Part shown: piece after piece, positions 12,001 to 19,123 of the stretch | How the letters are laid out: the number at the start of each line of letters is the position of its first letter | Numbering within the stretch: the stretch's first letter is position 1 | NCBI RefSeq assembly: GCF_018860745.1 | Contig: NZ_JAHKPY010000002.1 | Location: 434,001-498,000, forward strand | Length of the DNA stretch: 64,000 nucleotides | Reading direction: 5' to 3' | Source of the DNA: Zobellia uliginosa | GTDB lineage: Bacteria; Bacteroidota; Bacteroidia; Flavobacteriales; Flavobacteriaceae | Notes under the pieces: model-generated | Seen by the model: only the letters and a program-made list of their open reading frames with translations | Databases searched by the model: none | Told to the model about the DNA's origin: nothing | Program-made: the position numbers and the translations under genes

Positions 12001-14907
12001 GGAGATGGTAGTACAATTAATGTCACTGCCAACGTAACAGACGTAGCCGGTAATGTGGGTCCTGATAGTAATACAGATAATGCATTATTTGATCTTACCG
12101 ATCCTAGTGCACCAACGGTAGAGATTACCGAAGACACAAACAATGACGGTATCATTAGTGAAACTGAATTAACGGGCGATATAGATGCTCGTGTTACTTT
12201 AGTGGGACCAACTTTTGAAGGAGACATGGTTACGGTTACCGATGGTAATAGTAACTCACAAGATGTGGTATTGACCGCAGCAGATGTAGCTAACGGTTTT
12301 ATTGATGTTATAATCGCTAATCCTGGTGATGGAAACACTATAGTTGTAACCGCTAACCTTACGGATGTTGCAGGTAATGTGGGACCTGATAGTGCTACAG
12401 ATACGGCATTGATGGATATTTCGGCTCCAAGTGCGCCACTAGTGGAAATTGCTGAAGATGTAAACAATGACGGTTTAATCGGTGCAAGTGAATTGTCTGG
12501 GGATATCGATGCGGTAATTATACTACCTGTTGATGCGGAGGCTGGTGATACGGTAACCATTACAGATGGTAATGGAAACTCGCAAGATGTGATTCTGACT
12601 GCGACAGATATAGCAACTGGTTCTATAGAAGTTGTCATTGTCAATCCTGGTGAAGCAGGTACCATAGTATTGGGAGCATTTATTACAGATGTTGCCGGTA
12701 ATGTTGGTGATGATAGTGTTACTGATACAGCTGTACTTGATACAACTGCTCCAACTGCTCCAACGGTAGAAATAACTGAAGACACCAACAATGATGGTTT
12801 GATCAGTGAAGATGAATTAACGAGTGATATTGATGCTGTAGTTACACTTCCTGCGGATGCAGTTGAAGGAGACACAGTAACGATTACTGACGGAAATGGA
12901 AATTCACAAGATGTAGTTTTGACTGCAACTGACATCACAAACGGATTTATCGATGTAATAATCGCTAATCCTGGAGATGCAGGAACTATAGTTATAACAG
13001 CAAATATTACGGATGTAGCCGGTAATGTGGGTCCTGATAGTGCTACGGATACTGCGGTATTGGACCTAACAGATCCATTGGCTCCTACAGTAGAAATTAC
13101 AGAAGATACTAATAATGATGGTTTGATAAGTGAAGATGAATTAACGGGTGATATTGATGCTCGTGTTTCACTTCCTGCTGATGCTGTAGCGGGTGACACA
13201 GTAACGATTACTGACGGAAATGGAAATGCACAAGATGTAGTTTTGACTGCAACTGACATCACAAACGGATTTATCGATGTAGTAATCGCTAATCCTGGAG
13301 ATGCAGGCACTATAGATGTAACTGCAAATATTACGGATGTTGCAGGTAACGGTGGTCCTGATAGTGCTACGGATACTGCGGTATTGGACCTTACAGATCC
13401 ATTAGCTCCGACAGTAGAAATTACAGAAGATACTAATAATGATGGTTTGATCAGTGAAGATGAACTAGTCGGTGACATAGATGCTCGTGTTTCACTTCCA
13501 GCGGATGCAGTAGTTGGAGATACGGTTACAATAACAGATGGCAATGGTAACTCACAAGATGTTGTGTTGAACGCGGCTGATATTACAAACGGATTTATCG
13601 ATGTAGTAATTGCTAATCCTGGAGATATGGGTACAATAGATGTAATTGCAAATATTACAGATGTTGCCGGCAACGTGGGTCCTGATAGTGCTACTGATTC
13701 TGCTGTACTTGACCTTACAGATCCTACGGTCGATAGTTATTCAACTATAGATATTACTCCGGTATTAACGGGACAAGGTAATGCGAACGAAACGTTAGTG
13801 ATTGAGTTGGATACGGATGGAGATAACATTCCTGATGTTACCTATACGGTTACTACCGATACCAATGGCGATTGGAATTTAGATACGGAAACGGCAACAC
13901 CCGATTCTGGTAGCTTCCCAATTCTTGTAGATCAAGATGTAATTAATATTACAGCTACAGATCCTTCTGGAAATTCAGGAACAGGAGCGGTAACCGTTTC
14001 AGTCGATACGGATAATGACGGTATTAATGATAACGAAGAAGTTTCGTTAGGTACTGATCCGAATAATCCTGATACCGATGGTGACGGAATCAATGACGGA
14101 CAGGAAGTCAATGTAGATAATACAGATCCATTAGATGATTGTAGTTCTGTAAATGGATATCCATTAGCAGATAGCGATTGTGACGAAGACGGGTTAACAA
14201 CTGATGAAGAAGTAGCCTTAGGTACGGATATCGATAATCCGGATAGTGATAATGATGGACTTTTAGACGGAGAGGAAGTTATTTTAGATACGAATCCTAA
14301 TGATTCTGATTCTGATGATGATGGTATTTTAGATGGTCAAGAAGTATTGGACGACACTAATCCATTAGACGATTGTGACCATGTAGGTGGTACGGCGTTG
14401 CCAGATAGCGATTGTGATAGCGATGGATTAACGACTGCTCAGGAAGATGCGATCGGAACCGATTCCTATGATACCGATACCGATGGCGATACCATACCTG
14501 ATGGGCAAGAAATAATAGATGGGACGGATCCATTGAATCCTTGTGACTCGTTAAACGGAGTTCCAACTCTTGATGCAGGTTGTAATCCTGAGGTTGTAGA
14601 TTCCGGTATTGCAGTGTCTAATGAGATTATCACTCCAGATGGAGACGGTACAAATGATTCTTTCTTGATTGAGAATATAGAGTCCTATCCGAACAATACA
14701 GTACAGATCTATAACCGTTGGGGTGTAGTCGTTTACGAAATGTCAGGATATGACAATACTACAAATTTATTCAATGGTACTTCCGAAGGTAGAACTACAA
14801 TCAGTAAAGAGTCAGAACTACCTGTGGGCGTGTATTTCTATGTGATTAAATATGAGAACAAAGGGATAAACTTAACTAAATCAGGTTACCTGTATATTAA
14901 TAGATAA
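1..14907 (+). CDS. Giant T9SS type-B modular surface adhesin (SprB-like), 5' end outside window
   Basis: The frame is open from base 1, so the 5' end lies outside the window; a TTG at 115 is not a credible start. 4968 residues are visible. Domain order by nucleotide: IgGFc-binding-like region (about 1-1130), Ig-like segment (1117-1329), DUF11-type repeat (about 1336-1650), then long blocks of aspartate-rich thrombospondin type 3 repeats (1708-9560) interrupted by four beta-rich inserts (about 1860-2430, 2770-3350, 3700-4260, 7750-8480). These are followed by an Ig-like segment (about 9590-9890), two 97-residue Ig-like repeats, ten 108-residue Ig-like repeats, one more Ig-like unit, more TSP3 (14010-14580) and a C-terminal gliding-motility/CHU_C-type domain (about 14605-14907) containing TPDGDGTND and YNRWG. 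That end is the known type-B signal for T9SS export. Probably a Ca2+-stiffened cell-surface adhesin; the ligand is unknown. The next gene, 26 nt on, is a PorP/SprF family member, as for sprB-sprF pairs. Confidence 0.93.
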   Translation, partial: PNAEVGLVSSTAGLRLEAPGGQKFYANYRGNSNSQGVSLTSKGRAALGTHFKWGGIPFLHDRHIFNAALGIMATEDNTTVTVSDYDPDCVFRLGNDNTGLTDDTITITLNKGESYVLEVEGNNGDANRYGWLGADIISDKDIAISVGHILLGVLPNVNIQDGGTDQPVPIDIIGREYVFIRGGGTDALEFPIIIGTASGTDIFVNGATTPIATINDGEYFLVPGSNYSGGTAGNNMTVTTSKNVYAYQCLAGSNSGATIGMNFIAPVNCLLPDNVNNISTIEDLAGKTISGGLTILASNSTPDANIVVTADGVPVTLPAAIPATGLPWKSFYIPGLTGNIYVQSSGAIAVGVVGFSGALGTGGYFSGFDTVPVVDYSISGSGCLGSTITLTENFDTYQWFNDGVAIPGANSGSYTPTEIGEHYVNVSKSGCDYNSNVIQVFYCNPDIFISKSSDKTTISEGETVTFTITVESLGLDDTTGLVITDELPTGLTLISATPSKGNWSAPNWNVGDMVKGEKQSLVIVASADDIDAPFPTKSITNTISNTQDQTDSNSSTDDTSEIITIENLDDDNDGIPDTSDLCEGFDDSVDIDNDGVPDGCDLDDDNDGILDSDECAAPPASVIGTQDTSISWIDFQWNRIIGSTYWSGRSGSDNEWGLIGTFDLGNLNANLAGVMVTITSVSNEPDDARLYMGASSGSLLGGHAGFILEFSEPVDIRREALAGVAFSTGEIETYLSNSQIDYINADTPANVLVTTDDGSGYASLEANGSGGSSPIVAESYGTTYFYMDWDDNIVPSTQQFRMEIGEFPRISTTDTDGDGIVDCKDLDSDNDGCPDALEGDASYDYDDLDGDLRLTVAIGANGIPSGTAQGRGTSLDKLARSSACSECLPNHPLFTDADADGVGDACDEDDDNDGILDVDESNSGCGVSSTNIHFTDASYNEIAANSNDGDLVAYIKDFDSNVSAVVTTTIQSGSFAANTPNYTDGGIQVDMQSRNSNSAVSGTSTEIVFSELILSSEFNVRSLARNASGSYNESQNIRFFNNGVQVQFNADIYATTGTVGTGASYDPVTGDAIAAIIGGGAQEANFRFNIDRPIDKIVITQMDAANADNIGWRVNILCPYNLDTDNDGIYDHLDLDSDNDGCPDALDGAASYDYDDIDGSFRLTATADAAGIPGGASQGIGTSIDNLQQSDACSECSSNHPLYNDADGDGIGDACDEDNDNDGIANDLECTPAKGSVLTGDDTLLLTGEYNNGNGVSQQFTITSTEYNILDKTGAADNGLQVRWNQGTDPTVEMILTLQEPVNAVQNAIRVSSFEPNSAVGGIQNADKTVTITWPGGGTAVLSDPLGETDLGNGAVITSGTPFQVAPDAAGLSRLVPDSQWSLLIDTSTGITFPMDIGYFADGTINSSANHVNEGFAFRSVLDCDNDNDGVANSLDLDSDNDGIYDVLESGGTDADANGIADGAISTDGIPDTAGTGTIPTETTAGTPDFLNVDSDGDTCSDANEAYESNTADNGDGSEYNDADTATVSDGSGKILANGLVAAAAYTTGAVSAVITEDLDLDGDGLVGICDLDDDGDGDPDVTDTDPLNPCVYSTNQVVANVEASWNDLDCDGDGETNGFEVTNGTDPSDPCEVTVPTVRAPSDENYAVWAAEDCDGDNVDNGTEVTNGTDPFNTDTDGDGVQDDVDSDALDPCDPVQAAGYTGYDASNAIWAAADCDGDGVLNGTEATNGTDPYSTDTDGDGVPDNTDTNALDPCDPVQAAGYTGYDASNAIWAAADCDGDGVLNGTEVTNGTDPYNTDTDGDGVPDNTDTDPLDPCDPVQVAGYTGYDASNTIWAAADCDSDGVLNSTENTNGTDPYSSDTDGDGVPDNTDTDPLAPCDPVQAAGYTGYDVGNAIWAAADCDGDGVINGTEATNGTDPYNTDTDGDGVPDNTDSDAIDPCDPVQAPGYTGYDASNAIWAAADCDGDGVINSTEATNGTDPYSSDTDGDGVPDNIDADPLDPCDPVQAAGYTGYDASNAIWAAADCDGDNVTNGTEDTFGTDPYNIDTDGDGVQDDVDNDPLDPCDPAQAPGYSSYDASNAIWAAADCDNDGVTNGTEVTNSTDPYSTDTDGDGVPDDIDSDPLDPCDPVQAAGYIGYDATNPIWAAADCDGDSIINGTEVTNGTDPYNPDSDGDGIDDGQEDTDGTDPLNDCDSIGGIPLPTSDCDGDGVQNSLDACEGFDDAINADGDALPDACDDDDDNDGIPDAVEGTGDFDGDGISDSLDLDSDNDGIPDLVETGNGSLDTNGNGYIDSSESGVGTNGIPDILEDGGVDGAGVTAAPVNSDGTAGPDYLDIDSDNDGIRDLVEGQTDAALVQLTGNDADNDGIDDAFDIDSGGSLTTIPEDTDLDGRPDYLDLDSDADGIIDNIEWQSTSGHLFPSSDSDGNGLADNYEVAPAGSGVSINEPENSDGQDMPDFRDTDADNDGLDDTTEVYDYNDDLTADVVPSGTDADNDGLDDAYDLSISGPNGIADANGATNNGQDVTTFLNTQDPFTSEVDFRDANVHLDPIDTDGDGVDNLVDIDNDNDGILDYVESLGFQPTDTQGDACGIPAGSFIGGTYIPATGSGAGTLNAEYRFSTVVTSSLGVLDAIVTITDIDNATLTSIDAFPAGSSNEAWQPTFDVGDGTSAAGEEGSISFNIRLVATGTDFQVNLIRFGGVIYDIDGANTKESVTLTRPGLYAVDSNSLLTVSENLATGTATFEGPAETWPGVDFGPRLAAYFNYYETTNLNLTFTGQLQTGFATQDYLGSILFQTCDINGLFTPTNTTSGNSLTGTASGGGSSPKYTIYQGIDSDNDGIEDHLDIDSDNDGIPDNVEAQLTSSYIPRGTVDSDTDGLGNPYEGTGNEGLTAIDTDLDGIPDYLDLDSDEDGLNDRVEAGFTLASNNLDNDGDGLLNDYDDVNTPDALYDTNDDQDNGASDLPNIAKTTTPEVDYREVGIDDNDLDGIADSIDLDDDNDGILDTDETSGTDPSADDDSDGILNYRDTDLGADVNADGIVDIFDADGDGVPNHFDLDADNDGIYDVVESGSDQAFTAGVVDGAVGTDGIPNTVQASGQQNSGTINYTVSDSEATPDGIFDFLELDADGDACNDVIEAGFTDSNGDGILGDGATVVDANGIVTGTGTTVVDGYTTPNNEDSATDTEFDFQQPGVVPTIAAAAEQPQDVITNGSAPETFTATATGTDLLYQWQVDDQLGGGFVDIDDANATDIYSGSSTETLTLTGVTPTEDGYEYRAIITETSFVCSPLTSASALLTVDVTPPAIPTVDSQITNDTTPVLTGTAEANSTVTVVVDGATYTTIADASGNWTINTETATPDSGIFTPNVNGTNEVEVTSTDAAGNSTDDVTTLELTIDTTNPAIPTVESQVTNDTTPVLTGTAEANSTVTVEVGGAIFTTVADASGNWTLDTETVVPDSGTFAPNVNGTNEVVVTSTDAAGNSTVDVTTLELTIDTTAPIAPTVEITEDTNNDALISDSELTGPINAVVTLPADAVAGDTVTITDGNGNSQDVVLTATDISNGDITVIIANPGENGTIVVTANITDVAGNTSADSATDTAVLDTTAPLAPTVVIIEDVNDDGLINEDELVGDIDARVTLPADAVAGDTVTVTDGNGNSQDVILSATDITNGFVDVIIANPGDTATIVVTANLTDVAGNVGPDSATDTAVLDLTDPLAPTIEITEDVNDDELINGDELVGDLDAVVTLPAGAVAGDTVTVTDGNGNSLDIILTATDVVTGTIDVVIVNPGENGTIVLTANLTDIAGNVGPDSATDTAVLDTTAPLAPTVVITEDVNDDGLINEDELVGDIDARITLPADAVAGDTVTITDGNGNSQDVVLTAANISDGYVDVVIANPGDMGTIVVTANITDIAGNVGPDSATDTAALDLTDPGAPTVIIADDSNDDELINEDELNGDIQAVVSLPSNIAAGDTVTITDGNGNSQDVILTAAEATNGFIIVVIPNPGDGSTINVTANVTDVAGNVGPDSNTDNALFDLTDPSAPTVEITEDTNNDGIISETELTGDIDARVTLVGPTFEGDMVTVTDGNSNSQDVVLTAADVANGFIDVIIANPGDGNTIVVTANLTDVAGNVGPDSATDTALMDISAPSAPLVEIAEDVNNDGLIGASELSGDIDAVIILPVDAEAGDTVTITDGNGNSQDVILTATDIATGSIEVVIVNPGEAGTIVLGAFITDVAGNVGDDSVTDTAVLDTTAPTAPTVEITEDTNNDGLISEDELTSDIDAVVTLPADAVEGDTVTITDGNGNSQDVVLTATDITNGFIDVIIANPGDAGTIVITANITDVAGNVGPDSATDTAVLDLTDPLAPTVEITEDTNNDGLISEDELTGDIDARVSLPADAVAGDTVTITDGNGNAQDVVLTATDITNGFIDVVIANPGDAGTIDVTANITDVAGNGGPDSATDTAVLDLTDPLAPTVEITEDTNNDGLISEDELVGDIDARVSLPADAVVGDTVTITDGNGNSQDVVLNAADITNGFIDVVIANPGDMGTIDVIANITDVAGNVGPDSATDSAVLDLTDPTVDSYSTIDITPVLTGQGNANETLVIELDTDGDNIPDVTYTVTTDTNGDWNLDTETATPDSGSFPILVDQDVINITATDPSGNSGTGAVTVSVDTDNDGINDNEEVSLGTDPNNPDTDGDGINDGQEVNVDNTDPLDDCSSVNGYPLADSDCDEDGLTTDEEVALGTDIDNPDSDNDGLLDGEEVILDTNPNDSDSDDDGILDGQEVLDDTNPLDDCDHVGGTALPDSDCDSDGLTTAQEDAIGTDSYDTDTDGDTIPDGQEIIDGTDPLNPCDSLNGVPTLDAGCNPEVVDSGIAVSNEIITPDGDGTNDSFLIENIESYPNNTVQIYNRWGVVVYEMSGYDNTTNLFNGTSEGRTTISKESELPVGVYFYVIKYENKGINLTKSGYLYINR
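5092..6579 (+). repeat. Eight tandem 186-nt (62-residue) Cys-containing TSP3-like repeats inside the adhesin
   Basis: Units begin at 5092, 5278, 5464 and so on at exact 186-nt spacing. Each encodes GYTGYDASNAIWAAADCD followed by a DGDGVxNGTE segment, TDPY, DTDGDGVPD and DPCDPV. Every unit has one conserved Trp and two Cys, besides two aspartate-rich calcium-type motifs. The eighth unit diverges at its end, and a diverged unit precedes the array. This is a longer and more regular unit than the plain DxDxDGxxD repeats on either side. Confidence 0.95.
9901..10482 (+). repeat. Two tandem 291-nt (97-residue) bacterial Ig-like repeats
   Basis: Units 9901-10191 and 10192-10482 each encode an IPTVxSQxTNDTTPVLTG start, the TAEANSTVTV and ASGNWT motifs and an NxVTSTDAAGNST end. 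This is the common bacterial Ig-like fold found in large adhesins. A third, diverged member lies at about 13726-14010 after the 108-residue array. Confidence 0.88.
10486..13725 (+). repeat. Ten tandem 324-nt (108-residue) Ig-like repeats with an EF-hand-type loop
   Basis: Ten units fill exactly 3240 nt with no net indel. Each begins APTVEITED and contains a loop such as DTNNDGLISEDE, then LPADAVAGDTVTITDGNGN, an NPGD segment and DVAGNVGPDSATDTAVLD. The 12-residue loop keeps Asp1, Asn3, Asp5, Ile8 and Glu12 in all ten units, which is the spacing of an EF-hand Ca2+ loop. Units 8-9, and units 2 and 4, share long near-identical DNA stretches, showing recent copying within the array. Confidence 0.95.
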
Positions 14908-14933
14908 AACAAGTTCCCAAAAACCGAATAATC

Positions 14934-15866
14934 ATGAAAAAGTTTTTTGCTTTACTCTTGTTGATCTTTGCTGGCAGTACTTTGCTACATGCCCAGCAGG
15001 ACGCTCAGTATACGCAGTACATGTACAACACGATATCGGTGAATCCAGCGTATGCGGGTTCCCGCGGGGTGTTCAGTATAGCGGCGCTGCACCGTTCTCA
15101 GTGGGTGGGCCTAGACGGCGCCCCTACGACGCAGACGCTCAATTTCCACACGCCGGTATCCAATAGGATAGGTCTAGGCCTTTCCATCGTCAATGACGAA
15201 ATCGGTAACGGCACGAACCAGGACACCTACGTTGATGCGGCCTTCTCGTACACGGTAAAAACGTCTGACGAAGGTAAGCTTTCGTTCGGGCTAAAGGCCG
15301 GAGGCCATTTGCTTAACGTGGATTTCACGAAGTTGAGGAACTACGGTGCGGAGAGCAACCTGCCGAACATAGACAACAAGTTCTCGCCGAACATCGGAGC
15401 GGGGGTGTACTACCACACGGACCATTTCTATGCGGGGCTATCGGTACCCAACTTCCTCCAGACGGAGCATTTTGACAATTCGAACACGAACGCGAGTTCG
15501 TTTCTTGCCGAGGAGCGTATGAACTTCTACTTCATCACGGGGTATGTCTTCGATGTGAACGACCGTTTGAAGTTCAAGCCTGCTGGGCTTGTAAAGGTGG
15601 TCAAGGGAGCACCTTTGCAGATAGACCTGAGCGCGAACTTCCTTTTGAACGACAAGTTCTCCTTGGGAGCGGCCTACAGATGGGACGCCGCGGTGAGCGC
15701 ACTGTTCGGTTTCCAGATAACGGACCAGTTCATGGTAGGCCTTGCCTACGATAGGGAGACCACGGACCTGGGAGCGACGAGGTTCAACGACGGGTCTTTC
15801 GAGATTTTCCTCAGGTTCGAGTTCCTAAACAGGTACAAACGCGTAATCACCCCAAGATTCTTCTAA
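14934..15866 (+). CDS. PorP/SprF family T9SS-associated outer-membrane protein
   Basis: 310 residues with a signal peptide of about 20 residues ending in LLHAQ, then the family hallmarks DAQYTQYMYN, NPAYAGSRG (37-45) and RSQWVG. The rest is alternating beta strands with a charged, aromatic end, as expected for an outer-membrane barrel. In Flavobacterium johnsoniae the family member SprF is needed for secretion of the giant adhesin SprB, and this gene sits 26 nt after a giant type-B protein, so the same partnership is likely (inference). The odd point is composition: the mature part uses GC-ending codons, and two 60-nt lines counted by hand gave 41/60 and 34/60 G+C against 24/60 for a line of the adhesin just upstream. 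The signal-peptide codons look like the host. The usual downstream OmpA-like gene is absent. Confidence 0.92.
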   Translation: MKKFFALLLLIFAGSTLLHAQQDAQYTQYMYNTISVNPAYAGSRGVFSIAALHRSQWVGLDGAPTTQTLNFHTPVSNRIGLGLSIVNDEIGNGTNQDTYVDAAFSYTVKTSDEGKLSFGLKAGGHLLNVDFTKLRNYGAESNLPNIDNKFSPNIGAGVYYHTDHFYAGLSVPNFLQTEHFDNSNTNASSFLAEERMNFYFITGYVFDVNDRLKFKPAGLVKVVKGAPLQIDLSANFLLNDKFSLGAAYRWDAAVSALFGFQITDQFMVGLAYDRETTDLGATRFNDGSFEIFLRFEFLNRYKRVITPRFF

Positions 15867-16120
15867 TAGACAAGCAGTCAAGACATGAAAAAATAAAATA
15901 TATTTTCTGTGGCTGGCCGAAATGAATATGGTCTCATAGGCTAAAAGGCACAAATGGCCCTCTATCGGCATGGATCTCGCTAATTATCTGAACATCAAAT
16001 CTATTTATTTTTACAAGTACTTTATCTGGGAGGATGCCCGTAGCAGTATCCAGAAGGTACTAGTGTTTACCAAAAAACAAACTTCTTGAGTTTTTTTAGT
16101 TCTATAACAGTTTCGTTCTT
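15867..16120. other. Intergenic remnant region downstream of porP/sprF-like gene
   Basis: No intact gene. At 15885-15896 an ATG AAA AAA is followed at once by TAA; reading one base on from there gives a short signal-peptide-like stretch that soon stops. An open fragment without start follows (about 15940-16089, minus or plus one codon). PorP/SprF genes are often followed by an OmpA-like gene, so this may be what remains of one after deletion, but I cannot recognise the fragment. Confidence 0.35.
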
Positions 16121-16128
16121 TACATTTG
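16121..16128 (+). promoter_or_regulatory. Promoter -7 box for the thiamine operon
   Basis: TACATTTG matches the Bacteroidota -7 consensus TAnnTTTG exactly and lies just ahead of the TPP riboswitch, so transcription would start at about 16135. No convincing -33 TTG is seen at the usual spacing. Confidence 0.6.
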
Positions 16129-16141
16129 CAAAGTAAGCTTT

Positions 16142-16230
16142 AGGGGTGTTCCAATAAATTAGGAACTGAGACATACCCTTTGAACCTGATGCGGTTAGTA
16201 CCGTCGAAGGGAAAAGTTGAATAACACCTC
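16142..16230 (+). ncRNA. TPP riboswitch (THI element)
   Basis: Contains the conserved THI-box blocks CTGAGA (16166-16171), ACCTGAT (16184-16190), GGTTAGTACC (16193-16202) and CGAAGGGAA. The closing helix P1 pairs GGTGTT (16145-16150) with AACACC (16223-16228). The 3' strand of P1 can instead pair with GGTGTT at 16237-16242, a candidate switch helix. It precedes thiS-thiC-thiE-thiG-thiH, the expected regulon, and should lower expression when thiamine pyrophosphate is plentiful. Confidence 0.96.
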
Positions 16231-16259
16231 GAAATGGGTGTTTACAGCCTTTTCATTAG

Positions 16260-16287
16260 AATACTCTATTTTTTCTATAGGAGTGTT
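16260..16287 (+). terminator. Possible riboswitch-controlled attenuator hairpin
   Basis: AATACTC (16260-16266) pairs with GAGTGTT (16281-16287) in a 7-bp stem including one G-U pair, with a 14-nt loop and a T-rich tail (TTCTTTT). It lies between the riboswitch and thiS. The stem is weak, so this is only a candidate for the expression platform. Confidence 0.4.
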
Positions 16288-16343
16288 TTCTTTTCAAAGA
16301 CCTTTTCTAGACTTCTATTCTTACAGCATAAAATCTATACTGT

Positions 16344-16547
16344 ATGATAACTATTCACATGAACCAAAAGCGGTTAGAGGTCAACTCTAATACCACCATT
16401 TATCAATTTTTAAAACAAATTGATTCTTCTGTAAATGGTGTTGCGGTAGCTATAAACGAACAAATTGTATCCAAAAATAATTGGCAAACTCAAGAGTTAA
16501 AAGACCAAGATCAAGTATTGGTCATTCAGGCAGCTCAAGGTGGGTAA
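16344..16547 (+). CDS. thiS: ThiS sulfur-carrier protein
   Basis: 67 residues, the normal ThiS size, with the beta-grasp pattern and the required C-terminal Gly-Gly (66-67) that is adenylated and then thiocarboxylated to donate sulfur for the thiazole ring of thiamine. It is the first gene after the TPP riboswitch and is followed by thiC after 100 nt. No thiF lies in this operon, so the activating enzyme must be encoded elsewhere; the E1-type gene at 47412-48485 is the only candidate seen here. Confidence 0.93.
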   Translation: MITIHMNQKRLEVNSNTTIYQFLKQIDSSVNGVAVAINEQIVSKNNWQTQELKDQDQVLVIQAAQGG

Positions 16548-16623
16548 TTGAAATACAATTTTAGCGCAAAGCAAAAAATCAATTGAATTTAGAAAACTAT
16601 ATAAACGAGTCAAAAGCAACTAG

Positions 16624-18507
<1,884 letters not shown>

Positions 18508-18523
18508 TCCATAGTTTTATAGT

Positions 18524-19123
18524 ATGATTATATTGATATCACCTGAAGAAGATACATCAAATGAAATAGACATACTTAATCGTTTGTTTAAGGAAGGGTT
18601 GGAATATTATCATTTAAGAAAACCTAATAAAGATCAGCAACAATATTGCGACTATTTGCATTTAATAGAAGAGAAGTATCACAATAAGATAGTGGTGCAT
18701 CATCATCATAAACTGGTAAATACCTTTAACTTAAAAGGTATTCATTTTCAGGAACAGAAAAGGCGGGATAATATTGACAATCCAGGTCAGTATTTTTGTA
18801 ACCTTAGTATGTATGGAAAAACCATTAGCTCTTCTTTTCATGAACCAGAAGAGTTAGAAGCTTGCGATTTTGAATTCGATTACCACTTATTGAGTCCGGT
18901 ATTTTCATCCATTTCAAAGAAAGGATATGAGGGTAGGGGATTTAATGTAAACCATATTGATAAAAAAATTATTGGTATGGGTGGGGTAACCAAAAACAAC
19001 TTGTCCGAAATTCAAAAATTAGGGTTTCAAGGCGTAGGAGTTTTAGGAGGAATCTGGAACAGTAAGACGCCTATTGAAAATTTTAAGGTGATGCAAGAAT
19101 TTTATAGAAATAAGAGAAGATGA
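18524..19123 (+). CDS. ThiE/TenI-like protein (thiamine phosphate synthase homologue)
   Basis: 199 residues of the ThiE/TenI TIM-barrel superfamily: YYHLRKP (28-34) matches the QLR(x)K strand, HLLSPVF matches the GLGPVF strand, and IGMGGVT matches the AIGGI phosphate loop. The pyrophosphate-binding Asn-Asp of real ThiE (IINDH in the next gene) is replaced by VVHHHH (57-62), a run of four His. That argues against a second normal thiamine phosphate synthase and for a TenI-like aminotransferring tautomerase or another role (inference). Its stop overlaps the start of thiE by 4 nt (ATGA), so it is translationally coupled. Confidence 0.82.
   Translation: MIILISPEEDTSNEIDILNRLFKEGLEYYHLRKPNKDQQQYCDYLHLIEEKYHNKIVVHHHHKLVNTFNLKGIHFQEQKRRDNIDNPGQYFCNLSMYGKTISSSFHEPEELEACDFEFDYHLLSPVFSSISKKGYEGRGFNVNHIDKKIIGMGGVTKNNLSEIQKLGFQGVGVLGGIWNSKTPIENFKVMQEFYRNKRR

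Noticed and set aside
11934-13673. Long minus-strand open frame of 579 codons
   Set aside because: Same cause as the previous one; each unit contributes the same artefactual segment.
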